Positions 54,504-63,137 of a stretch of DNA of 64,000 nt are shown piece after piece (positions within the stretch are counted from its first letter, which is position 1; every line of letters starts with the position of its first letter). A program made the position numbers and the translations under genes. Below the pieces are notes generated by a model. It saw nothing but the letters and a program-made list of their open reading frames with translations, was not told the DNA's origin and did no database searches. The DNA is from Bacillota bacterium. Lineage in GTDB: Bacteria; Bacillota; SHA-98; Ch115; JABLXJ01. The stretch covers positions 186,001 through 250,000 of the forward strand of contig JABLXJ010000002.1 of NCBI GenBank assembly GCA_013178125.1. Direction: 5' to 3'.

Positions 54504-55169
54504 ATGCCCTTCAACCTGCCCTTCAATTTTAAGGAGCCCCAGATTAAACCCCTATTTTTGATAATCCTTCTAGGGCTGATCGGGATATCCCTCCTGATCG
54601 CCGGGAGCAGCGTGCCCAGGTCTGGATCTGGCCCCGGCTCCGGCGAGATGGAGCGTCCCACCTCCCCGGGACGGACTATCATCGGGGGCGCCGGCCGGGG
54701 CCCGGAGGTGGATGGGAGCTTGCAGAGCTTCCAGTACGCCACCTCAGGCTTCTCAGGATCCGAACTGGATCGAAAGGCCCAGCTCGAAAGGAACGTGGCT
54801 GCTGCGCTCTCTGATATAAGGGGGGCTGGCAGGGTGACCGTGAGCATATCGTTTGCCGGGACGAGGGCGAATAAATATGCCTCGAATCTTACCAGGGAGA
54901 AGAAGACGACTGAAGAAAAGGATAGAGAGGGAGTGATGAGGATCACAACGGATGCCCGGGACTCGGACCAGCTGGCCCTAATACGCGGTGGGCCGCAGGG
55001 GCAGGAGACCCCTATATTGCTGGAAACGCGCGAACCCGAGATAAGGGGCGTGGTCGTCGTGGCTGATGGGGCGGGGAACCCTGGCGTGAAGCTCACCATG
55101 GCGAGGGCGGTGGAGACGCTCCTGGGTGTGCCTCCCCATAAGGTCCTTGTGCTTCCGAGGAGAGAGTAG
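54504..55169 (+). CDS. spoIIIAG: stage III sporulation protein AG
   Basis: 221 residues: membrane helix (KPLFLIILLGLIGISLLIAGS), linker, then a ring-building-motif domain (ELDRKAQLERNVAAALSDIRGAGRVTVSISF; EPEIRGVVVVADGAGNPGVKLTMARAVETLLGV). SpoIIIAG forms the large ring of the mother-cell channel. The Thr/Glu/Lys segment REKKTTEEKDREG fits the variable loop. Confidence 0.94.
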   Translation: MPFNLPFNFKEPQIKPLFLIILLGLIGISLLIAGSSVPRSGSGPGSGEMERPTSPGRTIIGGAGRGPEVDGSLQSFQYATSGFSGSELDRKAQLERNVAAALSDIRGAGRVTVSISFAGTRANKYASNLTREKKTTEEKDREGVMRITTDARDSDQLALIRGGPQGQETPILLETREPEIRGVVVVADGAGNPGVKLTMARAVETLLGVPPHKVLVLPRRE

Positions 55170-55207
55170 AGGACGAAGACGGGTTGAGATGGGGTAGGTG
55201 AGCAGGC

Positions 55208-55798
55208 GTGAGGGTTCTGACCAGGAAAAGGATTTTTGCCTGGGTTGCCTTTATCGCGGCAGTGATAGGGATGATCGCAGGTGCGAGGATCATGGCCCCT
55301 CGCTGGCCGGGCGCGGCCGGCAAGACTGGTGGCGACGCTATCGGCGACGCTGTCGTGGATAGGACCGGCATGGTACAAGAGGAATCCAAGGCGCCGGGGG
55401 AACCCGAGGCGATAATGGCGATGGCGGCCGGGCCCCGCGACTTCTTCGCAGAGTCCCGCCTCGAGAGGGACCGGGCCCGTTCGAGGCGCATGGAATTACT
55501 ACAGGATATGCTCGAGAGCTCGCCCGAGGGGTCCCAGGAGCGCGCCGCCATCCAGCGGGAGTTGCTGAGGATGTCGGCTGCGATGGAGAACGAGGAACGG
55601 ATCGAGGCGCTGATCAGGGCCAGGGGCTACGTTGACGCCGTCGTCTTTGTCTCAGACAATTCATGTGATATCATAGTTGAGACGTCATCGGGCCTGACCC
55701 AGGTTGACGCCCGGCAGATCGGGGATATGGCCGCGCGCACGACGGGCCTTGCGCCCCAGACTATCACCATAACGGAGAGAAGGCCGGGCCAGGGTTGA
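55208..55798 (+). CDS. spoIIIAH: stage III sporulation protein AH
   Basis: 196 residues: N-terminal membrane helix (FAWVAFIAAVIGMIAGA), linker, YscJ/ring-building-like domain (FFAESRLERDRARSRRMELL; ARGYVDAVVFVSDNSCDIIVE). SpoIIIAH pairs with SpoIIQ across the intermembrane space. GTG start at 55208. Last spoIIIA gene. Confidence 0.94.
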   Translation: MRVLTRKRIFAWVAFIAAVIGMIAGARIMAPRWPGAAGKTGGDAIGDAVVDRTGMVQEESKAPGEPEAIMAMAAGPRDFFAESRLERDRARSRRMELLQDMLESSPEGSQERAAIQRELLRMSAAMENEERIEALIRARGYVDAVVFVSDNSCDIIVETSSGLTQVDARQIGDMAARTTGLAPQTITITERRPGQG

Positions 55799-55918
55799 TG
55801 ACAGGAATAATCAGCGAAAGCAGGAAATACTATGTTCGCGGTGAATATACGAAGACATGGGACGAAAACTATGCTTGGATCGGAAGATTTTCCCGACCGG
55901 GAGGTATTGAGTCTTCAC

Positions 55919-56443
55919 ATGGGTTTAGAGGATGTTCGCCGCGAACTTAAAGAGATTATAAGGGTGCTAAAGGGAACAGATGTTTCCGAGTTAGATATCG
56001 AGACCGAGGGCCTGAAGATCACCATAAAACGCGGCTTCGCGGAGGCGCAGGCCGGCGCGCAGCCCAGGCCTGCGCCGCCTGTGATGGTCAGCCAGGAACC
56101 GCCCGTCGTTAAAGCCCCGGCTGGCGAGGTTGAGCCCGCTCCTGAAAGGCTTGCCCCGCCGGCCGGGAGGGGTGCGGGCGCTGAGGAACCGGGGAAGAAG
56201 GATTACCTGACGATAATTGCCCCGATGGTCGGCACTTTCTACCGGGCCCCCTCTCCAGAGGAACCCCCGTATGTGGAGGTCGGCGACATTGTTGAGCATG
56301 GCCAGACGGTCTGCATTATTGAGGCCATGAAGCTCATGAACGAAATACAGTCCGAGGTCAGGGGGAGGGTGGTCGAGATATCCGTTGAGAATGGTGAGCC
56401 CGTTGAATATGGCCAGGTGCTTTTCAGGCTGGAGCGATTGTAG
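55919..56443 (+). CDS. accB: biotin carboxyl carrier protein of acetyl-CoA carboxylase
   Basis: Carries biotin for malonyl-CoA synthesis. GLEDVRRELKEIIRVLKGTDVSELDIE is the usual N-terminus; a Pro/Ala linker follows; biotinylation site EAMKLMNEI. I prefer the ATG at 55919 (174 residues). An upstream in-frame ATG at 55832 would add 29 residues that are not family-like, but its ribosome-binding site is no worse, so the start is open. No accA or accD in the window. Confidence 0.93.
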   Translation: MGLEDVRRELKEIIRVLKGTDVSELDIETEGLKITIKRGFAEAQAGAQPRPAPPVMVSQEPPVVKAPAGEVEPAPERLAPPAGRGAGAEEPGKKDYLTIIAPMVGTFYRAPSPEEPPYVEVGDIVEHGQTVCIIEAMKLMNEIQSEVRGRVVEISVENGEPVEYGQVLFRLERL

Positions 56444-56465
56444 ACAGGCCCAGGCTGGATTGGAC

Positions 56466-56504
56466 AACATTACTCTAACATTATTACTCTAACATTATTA
56501 CTCT
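56466..56504 (+). repeat. AACATTATTACTCT tandem repeat between accB and accC
   Basis: An 11-bp partial unit (56466-56476) and two perfect 14-bp units (56477-56490 and 56491-56504) end exactly before an ATG (56505) in frame with accC. AT-rich, unlike its surroundings. Confidence 0.9.
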
Positions 56505-56528
56505 ATGGATGGCGAGGTACATGAAGCA

Positions 56529-57893
56529 GTGTTTGACAAGATCCTGATTGCCAATCGTGGCGAGATCGCTTTGAGGATCATGAGGGCGTGCTGGGAACTG
56601 GGCGTAAAAACCGTGGCAGTCTATTCCGAGGCCGACGTGGACTCCCTTCACGTCCGGTTGGCGGATGAGGCCTACTGCATCGGCCCGGCCCCCAGCGCCA
56701 GGAGCTACTTAAACATCCCCAACATAATCAGCGCGGCGGTGCTCTCGGGGGCGGATGCCATCCACCCGGGTTACGGGTTTCTAGCGGAAAATGCATATTT
56801 TGCTGAAATATGCGCTTCGCATGACATCAAGTTCATAGGGCCGGCGGCGGGGGCTATTGAGGCCATGGGGGACAAGGCGGAAGCCAAGAGGACGATGAAG
56901 GCCGCGGGGCTCCCGATAATACCAGGCACGGATGGGGTCGTTGAGGATGAGAGGGAAGCCATGCGTTTCGCGGGTGAGATTGGGTACCCCGTAATAGTCA
57001 AGGCGGCCGGCGGCGGGGGCGGCAAGGGCATGAGGATAGCCCGGAGTAGGGAGGAGCTGGAAAAGGCCATAAAGGTCGCCCAGGTCGAGGCCAACGCCGC
57101 ATTCGGGACCCCCGCCGTATACGTGGAGAAGTTCATCGAGAAGCCAAGGCATATAGAGGTCCAGCTCCTCATCGACGAGAAGGGGAACGCGATTCACCTC
57201 GGCGAGCGCGATTGTTCTCTGCAAAGGAAGCACCAGAAGGTGCTGGAGGAGGCGCCCTCACCTGTCGTCACCAGCAGCCTCCGGAAAAAGCTCGGGGAGC
57301 TTGCGATAAAGGGGGCCCGGGCCGCCGGTTACACGAGCGCCGGGACCATTGAGTTTCTTGTAGACAGGGATGGCAATTTTTATTTTATGGAGATGAATAC
57401 GCGCATTCAGGTGGAACACCCTGTCACCGAGTTCATCACCGGCATCGACCTGGTGAAACACCAAATCCGCATTGCAGCCGGCGAGGAGCTCGGCCTCTCC
57501 CAGTCTGACATCAAGATCACGGGCCATGCCATTGAATGCAGGATCAACGCGGAGGACCCTGCCCGGGGTTTCTTGCCCTCGCCGGGCACCGTCGATTTTT
57601 ATCATGTCCCCGGCGGCCCGGGCCTCAGGGTTGACAGCGCCCTCTACCAGGGCTACACCGTGGTCCCATTTTACGATTCCATGGTCGCAAAGGTTGTGGC
57701 CTGGGGGAAGGACCGGGAGGAGGCTATAGCGAGGATGGACCGCGCGCTGGATGAAGTCATAATCGACGGGATAGCAACCAACCTGGATTTCCAGAAGAGG
57801 ATCGTGAAGAGCCGGGCCTTCCGGGCGGCGAGGATTTACTCCGATGATGATATTCTATCCATTCTTGGCAGGGAGGGCCGTTCGTTGTCATAA
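56529..57893 (+). CDS. accC: biotin carboxylase subunit of acetyl-CoA carboxylase
   Basis: ATP-dependent carboxylation of biotin on Acc[19 protein letters not shown] start, [12 protein letters not shown]-grasp Gly loop [11 protein letters not shown], and [20 protein letters not shown] at 56529 with GCGAGGT 10 bp upstream gives the family start [13 protein letters not shown] at 56505 would add 8 residues from the repeat edge. 455 residues. Confidence 0.95.
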   Translation: MFDKILIANRGEIALRIMRACWELGVKTVAVYSEADVDSLHVRLADEAYCIGPAPSARSYLNIPNIISAAVLSGADAIHPGYGFLAENAYFAEICASHDIKFIGPAAGAIEAMGDKAEAKRTMKAAGLPIIPGTDGVVEDEREAMRFAGEIGYPVIVKAAGGGGGKGMRIARSREELEKAIKVAQVEANAAFGTPAVYVEKFIEKPRHIEVQLLIDEKGNAIHLGERDCSLQRKHQKVLEEAPSPVVTSSLRKKLGELAIKGARAAGYTSAGTIEFLVDRDGNFYFMEMNTRIQVEHPVTEFITGIDLVKHQIRIAAGEELGLSQSDIKITGHAIECRINAEDPARGFLPSPGTVDFYHVPGGPGLRVDSALYQGYTVVPFYDSMVAKVVAWGKDREEAIARMDRALDEVIIDGIATNLDFQKRIVKSRAFRAARIYSDDDILSILGREGRSLS

Positions 57894-57913
57894 AAAACAA
57901 AGACTGGTATAAT
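57885..57913 (+). promoter_or_regulatory. sigma-A promoter for asp23
   Basis: TTGTCA (57885-57890), 17-bp spacer, TATAAT (57908-57913) with extended TGG. The -35 box overlaps the last codons of accC. Near consensus; likely drives asp23-amaP-nusB-xse-ispA. Confidence 0.8.
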
Positions 57914-57966
57914 ATACTTGATAGGATGGGATGCTTTCCAGTAAACCCTATTGGGGGGTGGCGAAG

Positions 57967-58374
57967 GTGGAGAACGAGACCAGCATAGAAGCGGTCGGCC
58001 GGGGGGAAGAGCTAGGTAGCGTACGCATAGCAAACGAAGTCGTCGGGGTCATTGCCGGCCTGGCGGCCACGGAGGTTGAAGGGATCGCCGGGATGAGCGG
58101 CGGCGTTGTGGGTGGGATAGCGGAGATCCTGGGCAGGCGCAACCTTGCTAAGGGCGTCAAAGTCGAGGTGGGGGAGAAGGAGGCAGCTGTTGATCTCTTC
58201 GTGATCGTGGATTACGGCGTGAGAATCCCCGATGTGGCCTGGAAGGTCCAGGAGAACGTCAAGAGGGCTATTGAGAGCATGACGGGCCGGGAGGTTGTTG
58301 AGGTAAACGTCCACGTGCAGGGCGTGCATTTCTCGCAGGAGGAGAAGGGCGAGCCACAGCAGCGCGTGCGGTAG
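57967..58374 (+). CDS. Asp23/Gls24 family envelope stress protein
   Basis: 135 residues from GTG at 57967 (GGGGGGTGG upstream). GSVRIANEVVGVIAGLAATEVEGIAGMSGG and DLFVIVDYGVRIPDVAWKVQENVKRAIESMTG are the family core. Asp23 attaches to the membrane through AmaP, encoded next. In many Firmicutes it sits between accC and nusB, as here. Confidence 0.93.
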   Translation: MENETSIEAVGRGEELGSVRIANEVVGVIAGLAATEVEGIAGMSGGVVGGIAEILGRRNLAKGVKVEVGEKEAAVDLFVIVDYGVRIPDVAWKVQENVKRAIESMTGREVVEVNVHVQGVHFSQEEKGEPQQRVR

Positions 58375-58384
58375 CGGGAGCGGG

Positions 58385-58414
58385 ATCGACCGGTACGACA
58401 TCGACCGGTATGAC
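58385..58414 (+). repeat. 15-bp duplication after asp23
   Basis: ATCGACCGGTACGAC (58385-58399) followed directly by ATCGACCGGTATGAC (58400-58414), one mismatch; further decayed GGAGATGA units continue to 58455. Confidence 0.85.
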
Positions 58415-58526
58415 GGGATCGGGATATGGAATGGAGATGATCAGTGGAGATGACCAGATTGTAATGGCCGGGTTGCGATGAGTTTGATGAGTTTTCTAAT
58501 GTGTTTAAGGAAAGGAGCGCACCCCT

Positions 58527-59066
58527 ATGAGGACCCTGGATAGGCTCATAGTAATCTTGGCTGGTCTTGTTTTAGCAGCATTCGCGCTTGTCATGTTTGG
58601 TCTTATCTCAAACGGGTACTTTCTCGATAGGGCCCTGGTATTGATTGAGGCATGGGGAAGGGGAGCGCGCGGGGGTCTTGCCGCCATAGCTTTTGTGGCG
58701 CTTTTGATCGGCGTTTACCTCTTGGAGCTCGGCTTTCGCACGAGGCGCGGTCCTCGTGCGATCGTAAGAGGGACAAGCCTCGGTGATGTGAGCATCTCGC
58801 TCGCGGCGATAGAAAACCTCGTGAGGCGGGCGGCAAGGCAGGTAAGGGGAATACGGGAGGTTGACACGTTTGTCAACGCATCGTCGGAAGGCATTGAGGT
58901 GGTGCTATCGGTGCTTGTAGCCCCGGACCTGAATATCCCCGAGATATGTGACGAAACCCAGGCGCGCCTTGAACAGTACATCCGGGAGACGGTTGGCGTG
59001 GAAGCGACCAGGATTAAAGTCAACGTGCGAAACATCGCCGCCGAGAATAGGGCCCGGGTTGAGTAG
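58527..59066 (+). CDS. amaP: alkaline shock response membrane anchor protein AmaP
   Basis: 179 residues with two N-terminal membrane helices (LDRLIVILAGLVLAAFALVMFG; GLAAIAFVALLIGVYLLELGF) and an Asp23-like cytosolic domain (GDVSISLAAIENLVRRAARQVRGI). AAGGAAAGGAG lies upstream of the ATG. Anchors Asp23 at the membrane. Confidence 0.9.
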   Translation: MRTLDRLIVILAGLVLAAFALVMFGLISNGYFLDRALVLIEAWGRGARGGLAAIAFVALLIGVYLLELGFRTRRGPRAIVRGTSLGDVSISLAAIENLVRRAARQVRGIREVDTFVNASSEGIEVVLSVLVAPDLNIPEICDETQARLEQYIRETVGVEATRIKVNVRNIAAENRARVE

Positions 59067-59131
59067 AGGACATGGGAAACGCATGGGATAGGGAAGCATG
59101 GCAGGGAAGCACGGAAAGAGGTGTAGGCAGG

Positions 59132-59362
59132 ATGCGCCCTGAGATCGTCGAGTTGATTCGCATCCTTATCGAGCACCGTGGTAAGGTTTTCGGCACCTTT
59201 TTGGGTTTTATCGTGGGCATTATCGTGATTTTTTACGGGTGGTTCGATGCAATCTCCTTTGCCATCTGCGTGATGGTTGGCTACCTCCTCGGGAGGCAGG
59301 CTGACAAGAAGGAGACCTTGAAGGAGTTCTTCGAAAGGGTGCTCCCACCAATAGAGAGATAG
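59132..59362 (+). CDS. DUF2273 small membrane protein
   Basis: 76 residues from ATG at 59132 (GAGGTGTAGGCAGG upstream). Hydrophobic core GKVFGTFLGFIVGIIVIFYGWFDAISFAICVMVGYLLG and a charged end. DUF2273 proteins regularly follow amaP. An in-frame GTG/ATG at 59072 lies in spacer repeats (ATGGGAAACGC-like) and is probably not used. Function unknown. Confidence 0.88.
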   Translation: MRPEIVELIRILIEHRGKVFGTFLGFIVGIIVIFYGWFDAISFAICVMVGYLLGRQADKKETLKEFFERVLPPIER

Positions 59363-59374
59363 GGTGAGGAGTCT

Positions 59375-59812
59375 GTGACAAGGCGTGAAATAAGAGAGGT
59401 GGCGCTAAAGGCGCTTTACCAGGTTGATATCGCTCGCACCCCGGTCGAGGATGCCCTGAAGTGTGCCTTATCGTCGGAGCCGGGTGGGCGCAGAATCCCC
59501 GAGGCGAACGAGAGGTTTCTCACGACCCTGGTATCGGGCACCGCGCAGAACCTCGCGAGCCTCGATGAGATCATATCCAGGTTTGCGCGCGGGTGGGCTA
59601 TCGAGCGGATGGGATCTATCGACCGGAATGTCCTGCGCATGGCGGTGTATGAGATGCTCTATATGGATGAGACCTCTCATGGGGTTGCTATAAATGAGGC
59701 CGTGGAGCTTGCCAAGAAATACGGCGATCAGGACTCCGGCAAGTTCGTAAACGGGATCCTGGCGAGCGTTGCACGGGAGATGGTTGACAATAGGGACAAT
59801 GCCGGGAATTAG
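59375..59812 (+). CDS. nusB: transcription antitermination factor NusB
   Basis: 145 residues, all-helical; REIREVALKALYQVDIARTP start and SIDRNVLRMAVYEMLYMDETSHGVAINEAVELAKKYG are typical. Binds boxA RNA with S10. GTG start at 59375. Overlaps xseA by 14 bp. folD, often between nusB and xseA in OLE-containing genomes, is absent. Confidence 0.95.
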   Translation: MTRREIREVALKALYQVDIARTPVEDALKCALSSEPGGRRIPEANERFLTTLVSGTAQNLASLDEIISRFARGWAIERMGSIDRNVLRMAVYEMLYMDETSHGVAINEAVELAKKYGDQDSGKFVNGILASVAREMVDNRDNAGN

Positions 59813-61028
59813 GGTTTACACGGTAAGCGAAGTGAATCGCTACATAGGTGCGCTCCTCGAGAGCGACGATATCCTCTCGGGCATATGGGTAAGGGGAGAG
59901 ATATCCAATTTCAACCACCACACTTCGGGGCACATGTACTTCAGCCTCAAGGACGATGCAGGCAGGCTCAAGTGCGTGATGTTCAGGACCTGGAATAGCA
60001 AGCTCTCATGTAAGCTCGGGGACGGGATGTCGGTATTTGCCTATGGCTCGATAAGGGTATACGATAGGAATGGGGATTACCAGCTCTATGTCGAAGAGAT
60101 CGAGCCTGCGGGGCTTGGTTCGCTCTACCTGGCTTTCCTGCAGCTGAAGGAGAAGCTCGAGAGGGAGGGCCTGCTCGCCCCAGGGCGAAAGAGGCCCCTG
60201 CCGGCCTTTCCTTCCGTGGTTGGAGTGGTGACGTCCCCCACGGGCGCAGCTATCCGGGATATCGTGACCGTGCTGCGCCGGCGCTGGCCTGGCGTCACGG
60301 TGGTGTTGTCGCCGGCGCTGGTCCAGGGCGATGGCGCCCCTGAGAGCATTGTAAACGCTATAGATGCTATAAATGAGTATTCAGAGGAGCAGCATGCTGT
60401 CGATGTCCTGATTGTGGGACGCGGTGGCGGGGCGATCGAGGAACTGTGGGCGTTCAATGATGAGAGGGTTGCCAGGTCCATCGCCGGCTCGAGGATACCG
60501 GTCATATCAGCCGTCGGCCACGAGACGGATTTCACCATAGCCGATTTCGTTGCGGATAAGAGGGCTCCAACCCCGTCCGCCGCAGCGGAAATGGCCGTCC
60601 CGGATGTGATCGAGCTTGCCAGGCGGCTCGGGGTGAGCGCGGCCCGCATGCGCGGCGCCGTTGAGGAGAGGCTACGCGCGTACAGGCAGGCCGTGGATGA
60701 AGAGATAAGGGCCATCATGGCCTCTGTTGACTATTCCATAAGGTTGCGGCGCGAGAGGCTTGCGGCCCTCGCAGGCAGGCTGCATGCTCTGAGCCCGCTC
60801 GCAACCCTGGCGAGGGGCTACGCCATCTGCCGGACCCTGCCGGGGCGCGTTGTTGTCCGGGCTGCGCGCGAGGTTGCCGTTGGCTCGGATGTCGAGGTCA
60901 TCCTGGCTGATGGCCGGATAGAGTGCGGGGTCAAGTTCGTCGAGGAGGTGTGTGCGTATGGCATTGGAAACGAAAAGGCCGGTGCCGGATTCAAGCAGCC
61001 TGAGCGATTTAAGCGGTCCGAGCTTTGA
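59799..61028 (+). CDS. xseA: exonuclease VII large subunit
   Basis: 409 residues from ATG at 59799. N-terminal OB domain (RVYTVSEVNRYIGALLE, GEISNFNHHTSGHMYFSLKD), catalytic part with VVTSPTGAAIRDI and LIVGRGGGAIEELWAFND, VGHETDFTIADFVADKRAPTPSAAAE, then a coiled coil. Overlaps xseB by 71 bp, unusually long. Confidence 0.95.
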   Translation: MPGIRVYTVSEVNRYIGALLESDDILSGIWVRGEISNFNHHTSGHMYFSLKDDAGRLKCVMFRTWNSKLSCKLGDGMSVFAYGSIRVYDRNGDYQLYVEEIEPAGLGSLYLAFLQLKEKLEREGLLAPGRKRPLPAFPSVVGVVTSPTGAAIRDIVTVLRRRWPGVTVVLSPALVQGDGAPESIVNAIDAINEYSEEQHAVDVLIVGRGGGAIEELWAFNDERVARSIAGSRIPVISAVGHETDFTIADFVADKRAPTPSAAAEMAVPDVIELARRLGVSAARMRGAVEERLRAYRQAVDEEIRAIMASVDYSIRLRRERLAALAGRLHALSPLATLARGYAICRTLPGRVVVRAAREVAVGSDVEVILADGRIECGVKFVEEVCAYGIGNEKAGAGFKQPERFKRSEL

Positions 61029-61254
61029 AGAGGCGATGAAGAGGATCGAGGAGATCGTCGCGGCGCTCGAGGATGGACAGGCTGATCTTGATAAATCCCT
61101 GGCTCTTTTTGAGGAAGGGATGGGGCTTTTTCGGTTTTGCACGCAGAAGCTCGATGAGGCCGAGGGCAGGATTCTCATGCTGGTCAGGGATGCCGACGAC
61201 GGCGATAGGAAGCCTCTTGTGAGGCCCTTTGAGGTCGAGGAAAGCGCAGGTTAA
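60958..61254 (+). CDS. xseB: exonuclease VII small subunit
   Basis: 98 residues from ATG at 60958 (GAGGAGGTG 7 bp upstream). FEEAMKRIEEIVAALEDGQADLDKSLALFEEGM is the family core; the Ser/Pro N-terminus is extra. The stop codon lies in an 18-bp duplication (61239-61279). Confidence 0.94.
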   Translation: MALETKRPVPDSSSLSDLSGPSFEEAMKRIEEIVAALEDGQADLDKSLALFEEGMGLFRFCTQKLDEAEGRILMLVRDADDGDRKPLVRPFEVEESAG

Positions 61255-61289
61255 TGTTGCTGGAAAGCGCGGGTTGATGCGGGTTGATG
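61239..61289 (+). repeat. duplication across the xseB stop that supplies the ispA start
   Basis: GGAAAGCGCAGGTTAATG (61239-61256, containing the xseB TAA) is repeated as GGAAAGCGCGGGTTGATG (61262-61279); CGGGTTGATG then repeats at 61280-61289, giving the first ATG of ispA. Confidence 0.85.
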
Positions 61290-62231
61290 CCGGTAATGAA
61301 GGATTTCTCATCGAGTTTCTTATCGAGTTATGTAGCGGACAGGGTGGAGGCCATCAATTCGGCCCTCGCGGAGTTCATTGCGGACCTCAAGACCGGCGGG
61401 TCCCCGGTTTACGATGCCATACACTACAGCCTGTTCCCCGGGGGTAAGCGGCTCAGGCCCATACTGACCCTGGCTGCGGCCGAAGCGCTCGGCGCTGCCT
61501 ATAGCCGGGCGATACGCCCGGCGTGCGCCCTGGAGCTCATCCACTCATACTCCCTCATTCACGATGACCTTCCCTGTATGGACGATGATGATTTCCGCAG
61601 GGGGCGATACACAGTCCACAAGGCGTTTGGCGAGGCCATGGCCCTTCTCGCCGGTGATTCCCTCATCTCCCTCGCCTTTGAGATATTATCCTCACCCGGG
61701 GCCGTTGCCGAGCTCGGGGCTGAAACATGCGTGAGGCTAGTTGAGGAATTGGCCCGGGCCTCGGGCGGGCTCGGCATGGCCGGCGGACAGGCCATGGAGC
61801 TTTTGTATACCAGTGGCAGCGGCAGCGGCGACGGTGCTGTAACTGAAGCGGGGCAGGGAAGCGAGGCGGTGCGCTCCGAAAAACTCGGAAAGATTGAAAC
61901 GCTTGAGACTGTGGCCCGGTTCAAGACGGGGGCGCTTTTCAAGGCATGCCTCCGGTGTGGGGCAATAGCAGCAGGCTCGAATGAGCGCGCGCTCGAGGCG
62001 CTGAGCAGATTTGCCGAATACTTCGGCCTTGGTTTTCAGGCCGCGGACGATCTTGCGGATATGAACTCGGACGAAGACAGCATCTCGCTGGCAAGGGCAT
62101 ACGGGGCTGACAGGACGCGCTCGCTGATCCGGGAGCTCAGGGATCGCGCCGTATCGGAGCTTGATTTCCTGGGCGAGCGGGCGAGGGTTCTCCGTTCGCT
62201 AGCAGACTATTTGCTCATTGCCTCTGCGTAA
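61287..62231 (+). CDS. ispA: farnesyl/geranyl diphosphate synthase
   Basis: 314 residues, all-helical trans-prenyltransferase. First Asp-rich motif HDDLPCMDDDDFRRG; second AADDLADMNSDED; GGKRLRPIL binds diphosphate. The DDLPCMDDDD form and size fit farnesyl diphosphate synthase. A Gly/Ser/Glu-rich insert lies near residues 170-195. Start uncertain (61287 or 61296). Precedes OLE RNA and dxs, as in other OLE loci. Confidence 0.93.
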   Translation: MPVMKDFSSSFLSSYVADRVEAINSALAEFIADLKTGGSPVYDAIHYSLFPGGKRLRPILTLAAAEALGAAYSRAIRPACALELIHSYSLIHDDLPCMDDDDFRRGRYTVHKAFGEAMALLAGDSLISLAFEILSSPGAVAELGAETCVRLVEELARASGGLGMAGGQAMELLYTSGSGSGDGAVTEAGQGSEAVRSEKLGKIETLETVARFKTGALFKACLRCGAIAAGSNERALEALSRFAEYFGLGFQAADDLADMNSDEDSISLARAYGADRTRSLIRELRDRAVSELDFLGERARVLRSLADYLLIASA

Positions 62232-62247
62232 TGTTCATTGCCTCTGC
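62215..62247 (+). repeat. 13-bp duplication across the ispA stop
   Basis: TCATTGCCTCTGC at 62215-62227 (in the last ispA codons) and again at 62235-62247, period 20, with the TAA between. Confidence 0.85.
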
Positions 62248-62373
62248 CTGATGCCGTGCTGCGCAAGAGCGAGTCGCACGGGGGCAGGGGACTTTTGATT
62301 CGTCTGGCCTCAGCTATCACCGGTCCCTGGCTCCCGGCCCGGCTCTGGCTTGCTCCGGCTGGCTCTGGCAAAC
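62248..62373. other. spacer upstream of the OLE RNA promoter
   Basis: 126 bp with GGCTCTGGC-type short repeats (GGCTCTGGCTTGCTCCGGCTGG at about 62340-62365, decayed units). No gene or other signal seen. Confidence 0.5.
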
Positions 62374-62402
62374 TTGCAGTGCAGGCGGGTTTATGTTATA
62401 AT
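62374..62402 (+). promoter_or_regulatory. promoter of OLE RNA
   Basis: TTGCAG (62374-62379), 17-bp spacer, extended -10 TGTTATAAT ending at 62402. Predicted start 62409-62411, directly before the first RNA helix. Confidence 0.75.
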
Positions 62403-62408
62403 CTGAAA

Positions 62409-62990
62409 TGCTAACGGCAGGTGGCACAGTATCCTAGTCGGCATGCCCATCTTTGAGGACGGGCCTAAAAATCCGTCGAGGGCACATCGATGAAGTCCCT
62501 GGTGCCGGCTGCCGACGCCCAGTCGGGGGTCGGTGCTGGGGGTTAAGGAGATAGGGCGATCTACAATGGCATGTAGGCGTTGACCCTGTCTCCGTGGAGG
62601 CCCAAGTACGTGGGGGGTCGCAGTTCCCGCGCGTTGCGCTGGGACGCGTAACTACGGCTTGGGGTTAACCTGCACAGCGGTGCGAGCGTGTGCGTTCGAT
62701 AGGACCGTACATATCGCGCTGGGTGCAGTGTAGCCTGCCTTGAGTGGCCAGAGTGGGATAGCGGCATCTTGCAGCTTGAAACCCTGGCTGCAAAAGAGGC
62801 TAGAGGATGGAGCGTGTTGGTGGGGAAAACTCCTAGGCTGTCCACAGCAAGTGGGGCACGCTGGGGATTACAGTGTGGACTAAGTGGTAATCTAGCATCC
62901 CTGGTGGCGACACGGGGAAACGATCGTAAAGGGAAACCGCCTGGCGGCAACGCGCAGGAGAATCGTTCTGGGAAAACCAGCTAGACCTCA
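62409..62990 (+). ncRNA. ole: OLE RNA (ornate, large, extremophilic RNA)
   Basis: About 580 bases without a credible reading frame, with a strong promoter at its head, lying between ispA and an OapA-like gene followed by dxs. That is the known address and length (about 600) of OLE RNA, which forms a membrane-bound ribonucleoprotein with OapA. Seen pairings include GTCGGCA (62437-62443) with TGCCGAC (62510-62516), GTCCACA (62840-62846) with TGTGGAC (62874-62880), and AACGAT (about 62919) with ATCGTT (about 62962). GNRA-like GGGAAA and GGCGAC loops occur in the 3' half. The ends are approximate. Not RNase P RNA or tmRNA: their core motifs are absent. Confidence 0.85.
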
Positions 62991-63137
62991 AGCCACAATA
63001 TTTACTCAGCGTGGGGCCACCTGCACCTTGTTTTTCTTTTATATTCGTTTCATTCTATTCTATTCAGGTCTAACCTGCGCAGGTCTTGATCTGGGTTTCG
63101 CCTGGATTTTATGTTTTATTTTGCTTGAACACTGGAG

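Noticed and set aside
62561-62984. Short open frames on both strands within the OLE RNA region
   Set aside because: Arg/Pro-rich, no ribosome-binding sites, and they cut through paired RNA segments.
62409-62990. RNase P RNA, tmRNA or group I intron as alternatives to OLE RNA
   Set aside because: The conserved cores (GAGGAAAGTCC-type CR I, tRNA-like ends with tag frame, P/Q/R/S intron elements) are not visible, while gene neighbours fit OLE.
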